A stretch of DNA of 64,000 nt. Source: Hyposmocoma kahamanoa. Its lineage: Eukaryota; Arthropoda; Insecta; Lepidoptera; Cosmopterigidae. The DNA lies in the NCBI RefSeq assembly GCF_003589595.1, contig NW_020653993.1, forward strand, positions 5,805,255 through 5,869,254, read 5' to 3'. The notes under the pieces were generated by a model, which saw only the letters and a program-made list of their open reading frames with translations, was not told the DNA's origin and did not search any database. Of the stretch, positions 54,970 through 64,000 are shown piece by piece. The position numbers were made by a program, and so were the translations under genes. Numbering within the stretch: position 1 is the stretch's first letter; every line of letters begins with the position of its first letter.

Positions 54970-55050
54970 CAAAATTGGCTGCAGAAATAGGTAAGGTGGC
55001 AGTACTTCCCTGGACGAACTGTTTCACAAGGAGCTCTACTGCAGCTGCTA
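54970..55050 (-). repeat. GAGCTC repeat, head fragment
   Basis: GCAGAAATAGGTAAGGTGGC to CACAAGGAGCTCTACTGCAG. Confidence 0.75.
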
Positions 55051-55160
55051 CTAAGACTAAAGTCGTATCTAAGAATTTTAAATTTTTATTGAATTGACAT
55101 TTAATTATTCTTTAGTTGGCTATAATTATTAATACAAAGATCGTCGATATATATTTTTTT

Positions 55161-55313
55161 TAAATACTTCACTGGTTTGTTATTGTCATTGATAGAGAGA
55201 TCGAACACTTAGAAAAAATTCGTTCGATCCGGCCGGATCCGAACCGACGTCTTCTAACATACCTTGCCAGACACTTTACCAACTAAGCCACGGAACGAAC
55301 CAGCGGACCTCAC
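55161..55313 (-). mobile_element. SINE-2, most complete copy, inverted
   Basis: Reverse strand: box A TGGCTTAGTTGG, AAAGTGTCTGGCAAGGTATG, box B GGTTCGGATCC, GGCCGGATCGAACGAATTTT and the tail GATCTCTCTATCAATGACAA then CAAACCAGTGAAGTATTT. Defines the family as tRNA-derived. Confidence 0.8.
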
Positions 55314-55437
55314 GTATTTTTCTGTGTACTTGTTGTCCTGTCTTTGTATTTGGTTTTTCAACCTAATAAGATAATTTATTCTGTAATAGTGCGAATGCTA
55401 GATCTATGCGCGTTGCAGACGTGACAAGAAATAACGT

Positions 55438-55653
55438 ATAATAATAACAATAACGCAAACACTCAACATATCCCCACACTGGGGAAATCGTGTGTCGCGG
55501 GTGCCATAGACACAGATAAACAACCACAAATTACACCCAAACTCACGAGAGAAATAAATGTAGGCCATACAAACATTTCTCCCGACCCGGGAATTGAACC
55601 TGGGACCTCTGCGTGGTAGTCCAGCATAGTAACCGTTCGATCACGGAGGCAGT
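55438..55653 (-). mobile_element. SINE-1, inverted, full length
   Basis: Box B GGTTCAATTCC; box A TGATCGAACGG. Inserted immediately upstream of the LINE-tail block 55655-55800. Confidence 0.88.
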
Positions 55654-55654
55654 G

Positions 55655-55800
55655 ATGATGATGTATCAATCGATCTATAAAACTACTAGTCACTCTTCAG
55701 GAAAGTTCAAATTATAATGAAATGTTAATGAACCATTGACGACTTGATAAAGGTAATCGAGAGTGACTGGATAAGGGAGGGAGGTTGACAAGTTTGAAAC
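55655..55800 (+). repeat. LINE 3'-end block shared with 60531-60665
   Basis: GATGATGATGTATCAATCGA, ATTATAATGAAATGTTAATG, AACCATTGACGACTTGATAA and GAGAGTGACTGGATAAGG in the same order as downstream of the RT remnant at 60369. Confidence 0.65.
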
Positions 55801-55891
55801 ATATATTTTTTACATCTTTTTAATAAGATGATGATTCAGAAGTTGCGTACGGAGTAACAAGCTGCTTAAACCCAAATACAAAGATCTCTTA

Positions 55892-56184
55892 GAGCCTATT
55901 CACACGGCGTATGTTATACGCGACGACACGCGTTTACGCGCGTATGTATCGTTTCTATTTTAGTCTTTTTGTTAATTTCAGTTAGTTTTTGAAATGAAGC
56001 AACTACTTGAAATTTTATATAAGCTTCTTGCTTGCAACGTGATGTTTGCGCACATTTGAATTAATTCACTACAGCGCGTCTAAGACATGTATAAGCGCAG
56101 ATGACGCGCGTTTACCGCGCCGTAAACGCGTGTTCGTGGGTCGACGTCGTCAGCGCGTATAAAATACGTCGTGTGCATAGACTC
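55892..56184. mobile_element. 293-bp CpG-rich inverted-repeat element with TA flanks
   Basis: Starts GAGCCTATTCACACGGCGTA; reversed right end GAGTCTATGCACACGACGTA. TA on both sides (55890-55891, 56185-56186). Rich in ACGCG words near both ends (CGACACGCGTTTACGCGCG; TTTACCGCGCCGTAAACGCG). Confidence 0.75.
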
Positions 56185-56197
56185 TAACAATCACACA

Positions 56198-56317
56198 AAG
56201 AAATTGGTTCCGGCAAGGCAACAAAAACTGGTTCGAGTCCAATAAGATCGAAGACTATTTTTTCTTGGTGTTCGATCTCTCTATCAATGACAATAACAAA
56301 CCAGTGAAGTATTTAAA
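56198..56317 (+). mobile_element. SINE-2, internally deleted head
   Basis: GGTTCCGGCAAGGCAAC joins parts of the head, then box B GGTTCGAGTCC and the tail GATCTCTCTATCAATGACAA followed by CAAACCAGTGAAGTATTT. Confidence 0.7.
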
Positions 56318-58644
56318 AAAATATATACAAGAAAATCATTGTAATCGTGATATTCAACAAATAAATCTCTTTTTAATGACTCTACCGTACCCTGCATCGT
56401 TTTTAAACTACGCTTCTAAACTCTATATCATACAGAACCTTGACCTCAAAGTTAAATAAATGCATCAGAATAACCACACTTCTTTCCAAGCATACAAAAC
56501 AGATATAGCATGTAACTTTGGTCAATTTCCTGTTATTTTCCTGCAGTTAATCTTACTTAGTAGACAACTTTATGTAGACTATAATTTGGTTAATATATAC
56601 TAGATGAAACTAAATGTTGCAACCTTTCCTGAACTGGTGATTGTACGAACAACGGCACATCAGACTACACATTTTTGTTCGAAAATCGCCTCCAATGCAA
56701 CGGAACAAGATACGTCAATGTTTAGCTTGATGTGCTGGCGTATGTACACACATACGATACCATACTACAACATAGGCAAAAAGAGAACAGCAAATGATGT
56801 TAAAAAATTTGGTATCTCTCGAGTTCTTAAGTTATCGTGATTGAAACTATTCTTTCGAAGCTAAATCGCTATTATTTATTTTTTCATACACACCAACTTC
56901 TCGAGCTTTGGGCTTCTTGCAAGAAGTGTCTTATAGGAAGTAACTCATAGGAAATAGAGCCTTCTTTTTCAGTTTCGTTTCTCTAATAAATTCATTTAAA
57001 CAGCTTCATTTCTTGATTGACTTTTCGTAATTTTGTTTTAAAACCGTGTAACGGTGATGGAAGCTCATTTCCATTTAATTACATTCTGATAGTATACAAG
57101 TTTTACAGACGGCGACGAGTATCAACGGTAAGCCTGAAACTGCTTACAATACAAACTGCGTCCCTTCAGTGACAACACAGATTACACAAAAGTTGAGAGT
57201 TAAAAGTATAATATCAGCCTGCCCGACCCGCTTGGAATACAAAGCGAAGAGATCGTAAAATTGCTCAAAGGATTACCAAAAACCCCTTTTATTTCAACGT
57301 CGCCAATCTCCAATAAATTCTTATAAAAAATCTGACAACTTTTTTGGATGATTATCAAGGTTTTTGCATGTGCCAGTGATTTGTGATGTTGTTATGGAAT
57401 CGTTAACAGAAAGTGGGTCAGAGAAATACAATAGTTTTGGCAATCACTACATTATCCATATATGAATAAGGTCGTTATTTATTAGCTAATATCCTTTTAA
57501 AGTACATTCATTTCATGACACCAAACATTTAACAGATATATCAAACAGTCCAAGAAGGTTAAATACATACAGTCATTGTCTTATTGATTGTCATGAATAT
57601 TATGATGTTTTACTATCATGATATTATTTCTTTTTATGATACCGAGTGACAGGATGAACCAGTCGTACGCCTGGTAATAAGCGACACGCCTGTCCATTTA
57701 TTTTATGCGAAATTGCTTCATTACTTTGTTATTACAAACCACCTGAGCTACGGATCATGTCAGCGGATCTCACGAATTTTTTTATGTTGTTCAAGTCCAT
57801 TCAGATTGAAGGTATTATTCTTTGTATTCGATAGTTGTTTTAATAGTCATTGTCTTACCAAAAGTATTCACTATAACCGCTCACGCGATGCCCTCATCCT
57901 ACCGCAAAATGGCGGCTATTTGGTTTCGCAAATTAGAAAAGGATTCAGTTTAAATACAAGTTTTTATAAATAAAAATTATTATTCTGCATTGCTAAATAA
58001 ATACCCTCCGTACTACAACAAAAACATCTCAAATAAAATGCAGCAATACACCGCAAATCCTGCACTTAAAAAGCACTAATGAAATTTTTGGTGTACTTGG
58101 GTAAATATGACAATATTTCGTTTGAGTGGTTCTAACGTTTACCATGAAATTACTCCTTAAAGTATAGTTTATAAACATTTATATTCAGGATAAACTTAAA
58201 AAACGCTACTTACGGTATGTTTTCAATAAATAAACACTGAAATCACCAGCCTAAACAATAACACACACGATTGTCGTGACGTATTTTTGAAGTTGTTTAT
58301 TTTTTTTAAATGACAGACCCAGGCATTAAAAACTTTATGGTTTGCTAGAGTAGTTACCGAAATAGCAATTAGTATTAGTTCTTTTACCTGTTATAACTTC
58401 GATATCCGCTAAATCGGTATAAAATCATCACCGGCACCTCTAGGTGTGGTATGCGTCTACGGCTGCATGTATCGCGTGAGCGGTTAAAGTAGACAATAAC
58501 GGAAACAAACAAATAAATGAACAAAATAAGAGAAATCAATAAAAATACATAAGAAGCAGCAATAAGTTAACTAATAATAATAACCGAAACTTGTATATCC
58601 TGCAATAATTTAAATATGTCATGACTCAATTTGGATGCTACAAA
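56318..58644. other. Unassigned DNA, two small repeat fragments
   Basis: 57635-57695 is the tail end of a GAGCTC repeat (TATGATACCGAGTGACAGG), followed at 57705-57775 by a rearranged SINE-2 in reverse (GCTTCATTACTTTGTTATTA). Otherwise AT-rich; frames of 64-86 codons without motifs. Confidence 0.4.
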
Positions 58645-58680
58645 ATTTATACTAGTATGTATGAACATACTAGTATAAAT
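58645..58680. repeat. 16-bp perfect hairpin
   Basis: ATTTATACTAGTATGT / ACATACTAGTATAAAT around ATGA. Confidence 0.85.
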
Positions 58681-59145
58681 AATAATCATATTATTATTAA
58701 ATATTTTCTCATAAATTTAAAAGTTAAACACGTTCTTAATACAGTCCTGTAATAAAAAAAAACAGAATTTTGGTTTAAGCCACTTCATAAAAGGCATTTT
58801 TATATTGAGTCAATTATTTATTATTGCTAACATGTACAATTTGTGAAAAAAAAATAGATCTTGAAAATATCACAGTGACAGTACATGCGCCCTGTTGGGG
58901 CATGCAATTTACTACATTTAATTTAATTCAGTTGAGAGAAGTTGCAAGCACATAATTATTATAACAAACTAGTGAAGTAATCCCACTAAAATATATTATT
59001 AGTAGGTAGTCACGTTTTTTTAAAAAACCAATATTATTATATATTAATTAATACTCTGTGTTCATAAATTAAAACACAGTAATTTAAAGAAAAATGAAAA
59101 ATGGGGTGGTTTGCATTAATATGACACGTGGTGAACTATCAAGCT

Positions 59146-59203
59146 GTAAAGGGCCCGAAACGTTAATTTATTTAAAAAAAAATACGCAATTTAATTCCGA
59201 AAA
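59146..59203 (-). mobile_element. Penelope-like terminal fragment, inverted
   Basis: AAAGGGCCCGAAACGTTAAT, TATTTAAAAAAAAATACGC and AATTTAATTCCG correspond in reverse to 24191-24260. Confidence 0.5.
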
Positions 59204-59234
59204 TAAAAAATATAATGTAAAGCGTGAAGCACAC

Positions 59235-59336
59235 GGAGAGCGGGTGCGAGGCCGGTTGTCGTCCATATAAATACACAGAATTCGACCCGCCGCGGTCCCG
59301 ACCCAACCCGCAGCGGACCTGCACCCGCTCTCTGCC
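59235..59336. repeat. GC-rich hairpin in AT-rich DNA
   Basis: GGAGAGCGGGTGC at the left and GCACCCGCTCTC at the right, with GGTCCCGACC and CGGCCGG-like CpG words between. Could be a small inverted-repeat element. Confidence 0.5.
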
Positions 59337-59459
59337 TAAAACTTAATCCAAACATAAAATTTTTTTTTAGATTTATGTATACCAAAATCGTAGAATATGG
59401 GCTTGTGTAGCAAAACAGATTAAACTTGATAGTAAATTGGATAATTTTTGCATAACTTC

Positions 59460-59530
59460 GTCCTCATACGAAAGGATCAAATATTTATAATAATTTATAT
59501 GAAAAAAAAAATATTAATGATAAATTATTT
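59460..59530 (+). pseudogene. rrnL: Mitochondrial rrnL 3' end (NUMT)
   Basis: ATACGAAAGGATCAAATATT is the conserved 3'-terminal block of insect mitochondrial 16S rRNA (normally ACGAAAGGACCAAAT). It is followed by an A/T run and directly by the tRNA. Confidence 0.7.
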
Positions 59531-59533
59531 TAA

Positions 59534-59599
59534 ACTGTTTTGGCAGATAAATGTAATGATTTTAGAAATTATAAATATATAATTTACTTATATAATTCG
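59534..59599 (+). pseudogene. trnL1: Mitochondrial trnL(UAG) (NUMT)
   Basis: ACTGTTTTGGCAGATAAATG (acceptor and D-arm), GATTTTAGAAATT (anticodon TAG in its loop), then an AT-rich T-arm ending TATAATTCG. The acceptor 3' strand no longer pairs well with ACTGTTT, as expected for a decayed nuclear copy. Confidence 0.75.
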
Positions 59600-59605
59600 T
59601 AAATT

Positions 59606-60040
59606 ATTGATTTTTATATAATTTTATTAAGAGTTTTAATTTTAGTTTTAGGAGTATTAATTGGTACAGCTTTTTTAACTCTTTTAGAACGGAAAGTTTT
59701 AGGTTATATTCAAATTCGAAAAGGACCTAATAAATTCGACTGGCTCCGTGGCCGAACGGTTACCATGCCGGACTGCCATGCAGAGGTCCTAGGTTTGGAT
59801 TCCCAGGCCGGGAGAAATATGTGTATGGCCTACATTTATTTCTCTCGTGAGTTTGGATGTAATTTGTGGTTGTCTATGTGTGTGTTTGTCCATGGCACCC
59901 GCGACACAGGGTTTCCCTGGTGCGGGGCTATGTTGAGTGTGTGCGTTATTATTATTATTATAAATTAGGAATTATAGGAATTTTGCAACTTTTTTCAGAT
60001 GCTATTAAATAATTTACTAAAGATGTAGTTTAGTTTTCTT
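59606..60040 (+). pseudogene. nad1: Mitochondrial nad1 5' part (NUMT) with SINE inside
   Basis: From ATT 59606 the frame reads IDFYIILLRVLILVLGVLIG, then TAFLTLLERKVLGYIQIRKG and PNK up to the SINE at 59737. It resumes after the second ATAAATT (59960-59966) as LGIMGILQLFSDAIK, then a stop (TAA 60010-60012, where TTA Leu is expected) and FTKD. The LLERK-x-LGYIQ-x-RKGPNK motif is diagnostic of NADH dehydrogenase subunit 1. It covers roughly the first quarter of the protein. Confidence 0.9.
59737..59959 (+). mobile_element. SINE-1 inserted in the nad1 NUMT
   Basis: Box A TGGCCGAACGG intact, box B GGTTTGGATTCC; tail TTATTATTATT. Bounded by the 7-bp direct repeat ATAAATT (59730-59736 and 59960-59966). 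Deleting the SINE plus one repeat restores the nad1 reading frame exactly. Confidence 0.95.
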
Positions 60041-60368
60041 TTATGAAAATTTCTCATTACTTTTATTGTTAGTTGGCAGCTGATGGCTTTTTTATTGCGC
60101 CACCGGACAAAAGAGTGAGCTGAAGGCTTTTAGTGCATAGATATGTTTACTAATATTACACAAAAGCTTAGCATATAATTTGGTCTAATGGACGAAGCTT
60201 TTAAAGAAGGTAGAAGAAAGTGAGAAACGCCTCGCATTTAAATGTCTATTAGGCTAGGCTATTAATTGATAGCGATGGTATCACAGTGGGACAAAGGTAG
60301 CTTATTTGCAATTCAGATTTCGGCGGCAAGTAAAGCTAAGTTTGACTTTAATTTCAAATTTGTAAATG
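60041..60368. other. Unassigned DNA
   Basis: The nad1 similarity fades after 60040; nothing recognised. Confidence 0.35.
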
Positions 60369-60665
60369 TTTAGTAGCATCGACGGTAAAAGTCCGAAGGC
60401 TCGTTGTCCCACAAGATGGTATGACCAAGTCTGTACGGCCTTCGGCGTGAATCTCCATAATGCGCTCCACTATGCCAAAGACTGCCACAGAAATAGTTTC
60501 CGAGGGAGAGTCTCGACCCTCACGCAGTGATGTTGATGTAGTATATATCAATCGATCTACAAAACTATAATTTTTATATCAAAAATTATAATGAAATGTT
60601 AATGAACCATTGACGATTTGATAAATGTAATCTATGTAGAGTGACTGGATAAGGAAGGTACAAGA
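60369..60665 (+). pseudogene. LINE C-terminus and 3' UTR
   Basis: FSSIDGKSPKARCPTRWYDQ, VCTAFGVNLHNALHYAKDCH and RNSFRGRVSTL, stop at 60528-60530. The P-T-R-W-x-D-x-x...A-x-D/C...W/F-R spacing is an RTE-like C-terminal tail. The UTR (60531-60665) has GTTAATGAACCATTGACG and GAGTGACTGGATAAGG, shared with 55655-55800. Confidence 0.65.
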
Positions 60666-60866
60666 GCACTGGTGAGTAATTTTCATTAATCATTTCATCA
60701 ATCATTTTCAAATAATGGATTTTTTTCTAGAAATTTGGAAATTATAATTAGAAGGCTCATATTATGTTCTAAATTTGGAGATACCTTTTGAAATTTTATT
60801 TAACTTGAATCATAAAATACAATTGTGTGGCCAACAGCAAGTTTGAGTAAAAAAGAGATTTAAAAT

Positions 60867-61152
60867 CATTGACTTACAATTATATGGACGTCGGGTCCGC
60901 GCTAAAAAGTGTCCGAACTTATAGGGCGTTAAAATCGTACACACAGCGTCATTCACGCTTTAGTCTTCGTTTGTTCGACTGACAGCGAAGCAAGCAAAAT
61001 TAGACAGTACTGCGATGACATTACAATTTAAATTCAACGTTTCAGCTTTTTCATATACCTTTAGATGTCACTAAGTTTAAATAGGTTGACTTGGAACATT
61101 TTTTTAGTGGTTTTTGTATTAGACCCGTCGTCCATTTATTTGTAAGTCAATG
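60867..61152 (+). mobile_element. hAT-like MITE, copy 3
   Basis: Exact 8-bp duplication TTTAAAAT at 60859-60866 and 61153-61160. 286 bp; interior CAAGCAAAATTAGACAGTAC intact. Confidence 0.93.
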
Positions 61153-61742
61153 TTTAAAATGATTGGACAACAGCGAAAACAAAAAATCATAGGTAAATAA
61201 ATCTTTATAATCAATCCAACATTTTCGTTTAGTATCCTCACCTTTTGATAAGTGTCAACTGTCAAATGTGGAAAAACATAGAAAAAATATTTATTATATT
61301 ATTTTCAAAATGGACCTAACACTATACAAGAACGACCGTTGTGCCTGGGGGGTTAGAACACGGTGACGGACTATGATAATGAATAATAAAAGGTATTTCA
61401 GTCAATTATACCCAGCCAGTTTGTTGTAGCTATTAATTTCTTCTATAATGATATCACGAAAGTAACAAGTAAAGTTACTCCTAACAAAAGGAAAAAGGAA
61501 ACTAAAGTTACATCCCCTTACATCCTATGTTCTTTATCGAACTTTTAAAAAGGATTTATCTATGTAAATCTTAAGCTATTTCAATTTAGAACTTTAAATT
61601 GAAAAAGGTTCGCTCTAAGCCGCACGTTTTCAATTTCTGATTCTGCGCTGTTTCGATGTTAAAATCCTTTTGATTTTATGCAAATTTTATATACATTTCT
61701 CGGATACGAATCGGGCGTAGCGCGCAAACATTCCTAGGTGTC
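61153..61742. other. Unassigned AT-rich DNA between two MITE copies
   Basis: No gene or repeat recognised. Confidence 0.35.
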
Positions 61743-62028
61743 CATTGACTTACAATTATGTGGACGTCGGGTCCGCGCTAAAAAGTGTCCGAACTTATAG
61801 AGCGTTAATATCGTATACAGAGCGTCATTTACGTTCTAGTCTCCGTTTGTTCGACTGACAGCGAAGCAAGCAAAATTAGACAGTACTGCGATGATATTAC
61901 AATTTAAATTCAACGTTTTAGCTTTTTCATATTCCTTGACATGTCACTACGCTTAAATAGGTTGACTTGGGACATTTTTTTCGTGGTTTTTGTATTAGAC
62001 CCGTCGTCTATTTATTTGTAAACCAATG
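61743..62028 (+). mobile_element. hAT-like MITE, copy 4
   Basis: Exact 8-bp duplication TAGGTGTC at 61735-61742 and 62029-62036. The right end has drifted (TTGTAAACCAATG). Confidence 0.93.
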
Positions 62029-62111
62029 TAGGTGTCAGTAAAAAAAAAACTTACATGTCGTTGCTAAACATGGTAACCGTGATGGCAATGCACGTACTTA
62101 ATTTTATAATT

Positions 62112-62545
62112 TTTAACCGACTTCAAAAAAGGAAGAGGCTCTACATTTTTTTTTGTATGTATGTTACGCGATAACTGACAAACGGCATTTGCGAACCGAT
62201 TTTGATGATTCTTTTTTTTTGTTAGAAAGTGGGTAGCAGTGGTCTCATTTCATTTTGAAGAAAATATTCCACCTCTAAGGGTGACGACTGTTCACGCCTT
62301 CAGTCTTCATGACTTACTTTTACTTTACTTATAAATAGCGCCTAAATTTTATAAGAAGCAATTATTTTAATGGTTGATTTTGCTATGCTCCAATTGAAGG
62401 CGTTTTTCTCTCAATATTCTTTAAGCAGTGAGCACTGATTTTTATTAACTCCTATGTTATGTCCCGTATGGTGGCGAACTAGAGGATGAATCCGGTTTTG
62501 CGCATTTTCCGGCAACCAATTTCAATAAAACTTGACTTGATGTAC
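62112..62545 (+). repeat. GAACCGATTTTG-type repeat, split
   Basis: TTTAACCGACTTCAAAAAAG, GCGAACCGATTTTGATGATT and CACCTCTAAGGGTGACG up to 62287; the rest (GGTGGCGAACTAGAGGATGA, ATCCGGTTTTGCGCATTTTC) resumes at about 62471. Some 180 bp of other DNA lies between. Confidence 0.6.
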
Positions 62546-62817
62546 TCTGTACTGAGATTATGTCATCTCTTTTCGGTCTATACCTCATATTATAGGTTTT
62601 TAAACTTTAGTGTTGCATTTTATTTAAATTACGGGGATAGACGCGATAAAACCAGTCAAGTAGTTATACTCTATCTATTATTAAGACTGAGTAAAATAAC
62701 ATTTGCAGGGTTGTCAGTTTTCATAAAATTTTTAACAGCCATGTAGTTGTTGTCGATAGTTGTATCGATAGATTGTGAAAGCAGGTAAAATTTTGCCAAA
62801 CAACAACAAACAACAAC

Positions 62818-63022
62818 AACGCACACACTCAACATAGCCCCGCACTAGGGAAACCCTGTGTCGCGGGTGCCATGGACACATACATAGACAAACACAAATT
62901 ACACCCAAACTCACGAGAGAAATAAATGTAGGCCATACAAATATTTCTCCCGGCCCGGGAATCGAACTTAGGACCTCTGCGTGTCAGTCCGGCATGGTAA
63001 CCGTTCGGCCACTGAGGCAGTT
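62818..63022 (-). mobile_element. SINE-1, inverted, full length
   Basis: Box A TGGCCGAACGG, box B AGTTCGATTCC. Preceded (3' side) by an AAC-rich stretch. Confidence 0.9.
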
Positions 63023-63250
63023 AAACATGTCTGAATGTGAATGTTAAGACGTTCTAATAATTATTAATTGCATTATTGTCTTCATCATTCTTAACAGTTG
63101 GCCTACTTATATTGAAATCAAATTTTATTCATATTTTGTGACGTGATTATCTATTTGAATAAAAATGAAAAATTAAATTAAATATTTTAATTTAATTTTA
63201 TAACATGTCGCCTTTTCGTATTTTTAACAGACATAGTTAAATAAATAAAT

Positions 63251-63421
63251 AAATAACGCACACAGTCATAGCCTCGCACTAGGAAGCCCTGTGTCGCGGG
63301 TACCATGGACACACACATAGACAACCAAAAATGACGTCCAAAATCACGAGTGAAATAAATGTAGACAAACAAATATTTCTTCCGGCAGGAGAATTAAACC
63401 GTTCGGCCACGGAGGCAGTTA
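63251..63421 (-). mobile_element. SINE-1, inverted, internally deleted
   Basis: Box A TGGCCGAACGG present; the anticodon arm and box B are deleted (GGTTTAATTCTCC). Tail is (AAATA)n reversed. Confidence 0.85.
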
Positions 63422-64000
63422 CAAGTTCTAAATACAGATGTATGTATGAACTTACAAAAATAGACATTTCAAATGAACCTGTTCCCCAGCAGTTGGAAGA
63501 ATAATGAACCGATGATAATTCAAAATTAAATGAAATAAGTTCGAGTATTGGATAAAGATTACTTTTTCATTCAACATGATTTAATTTCGCCTGCACCTTT
63601 ACATCTGCGATGAACTAGATGCACCTGCCGATTTCGCTGTTTCAAGATATATATCCAATTAGCACGAAGCTTGTAGCTTCCATGTTCATTATGCCAACAG
63701 CTATGGAGTGGAACTCTTTGCGGTGTTCTGTATTTCTGTAACGATACAATTTTGATATCTGTGAACGCATATCGAGATGACCGTGTACCATTCTAGTGAC
63801 ATCTCTTTCTATATAAGCATTCCAAAAATGGCCTTCCAAGGCCCGTGATTTTCCAGATTTCCTCGCACGGCCCACGACCACGGTCGGTCACACACTGGCC
63901 TCGCCTATTTCATATTAATAATTAACCAGTCACAGACATGACAACTCATCTCTGCACGCCAATCCTGCCCGTAATCAACTTCAAAAGAAAGGAGGAATTT
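63422..64000. other. Unassigned DNA with a possible coding remnant on the reverse strand
   Basis: Reverse frame 63881-63642 (79 codons) reads ALEGHFWNAYIERDVTRMVH, GHLDMRSQISKLYRYRNTEH and RKEFHSIAVGIMN. It looks like real, not random, protein sequence, but I cannot name the family; a retroelement remnant is most likely. Confidence 0.4.

Larger units (their letters stand above)
59455..60040 (+). pseudogene. NUMT: rrnL 3' end, trnL(UAG) and nad1 5' part, split by SINE-1
   Basis: Order rrnL-trnL1-nad1 on one strand is the insect mitochondrial arrangement. About 363 bp of mitochondrial origin remain after removing the SINE and one target copy. The nuclear origin of the locus is shown by flanking repeats, the SINE and a stop codon in nad1. 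The left limit is uncertain; AT-rich drift hides it. Confidence 0.88.

Overview
Insect nuclear DNA, most probably a moth or butterfly: AT-rich, with no host protein-coding gene that I can recognise in 64 kb. The lepidopteran assignment is inference. It rests on the style of the dispersed repeats (a ~300-bp family with GAGCTC near one end and an ATAAAA tail, tRNA-derived SINEs, ACCGATTTTGATGATT-type repeats, LINE 3' ends) and on a mitochondrial fragment with the rrnL-trnL(UAG)-nad1 arrangement. Almost everything I can name is a transposable element or a fossil of one, often nested. A 400-bp N gap lies at 12361-12760.

The one intact-looking protein gene is a transposase at 29657-32010. It has two exons, about 701 codons, and lies inside a complete 3.9-kb DNA transposon (28474-32398) with 16-bp perfect inverted ends and a TA target duplication. 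The predicted protein carries an N-terminal C2-C2 zinc module split by the intron, a THAP-like C2CH finger, a DDE catalytic core and a C-terminal SWIM-type finger. A six-anchor array with 73/66-bp spacing sits just upstream of exon 1.

Layout. 1-12.3 kb: a hAT-like MITE, a head-to-head SINE pair, several GAGCTC repeats, a LINE C-terminus at 8.8 kb, and a 573-bp inverted-repeat element nested in a GAGCTC repeat at 11.2-11.8 kb. 12.8-23.5 kb: LINE 3' ends on both strands and a 640-bp composite repeat that is an inverted copy of the one at 5.75 kb. 24-27 kb: Penelope-like terminal sequences, including a scrambled double hairpin and a 107-bp insert with a 15-bp target duplication. 28.5-32.4 kb: the transposon. 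32.7-40 kb: LINE and Penelope coding remnants (endonuclease, RT N-terminal region, GIY-YIG), a 36-bp tandem array and a 769-bp foldback element. 40-57 kb: more GAGCTC repeats, two P-like MITEs (one with a readable THAP start), SINEs, and a TA-flanked element whose empty site is also in the window. 59.4-60.05 kb: a mitochondrial (NUMT) fragment split by a SINE. 60.8-63.4 kb: two hAT-like MITEs and two SINEs.

The genes do not form a pathway. The window is best read as a record of successive insertions, and several can be ordered in time by nesting. Functions given here are family-level readings of translated motifs; no database search was possible.
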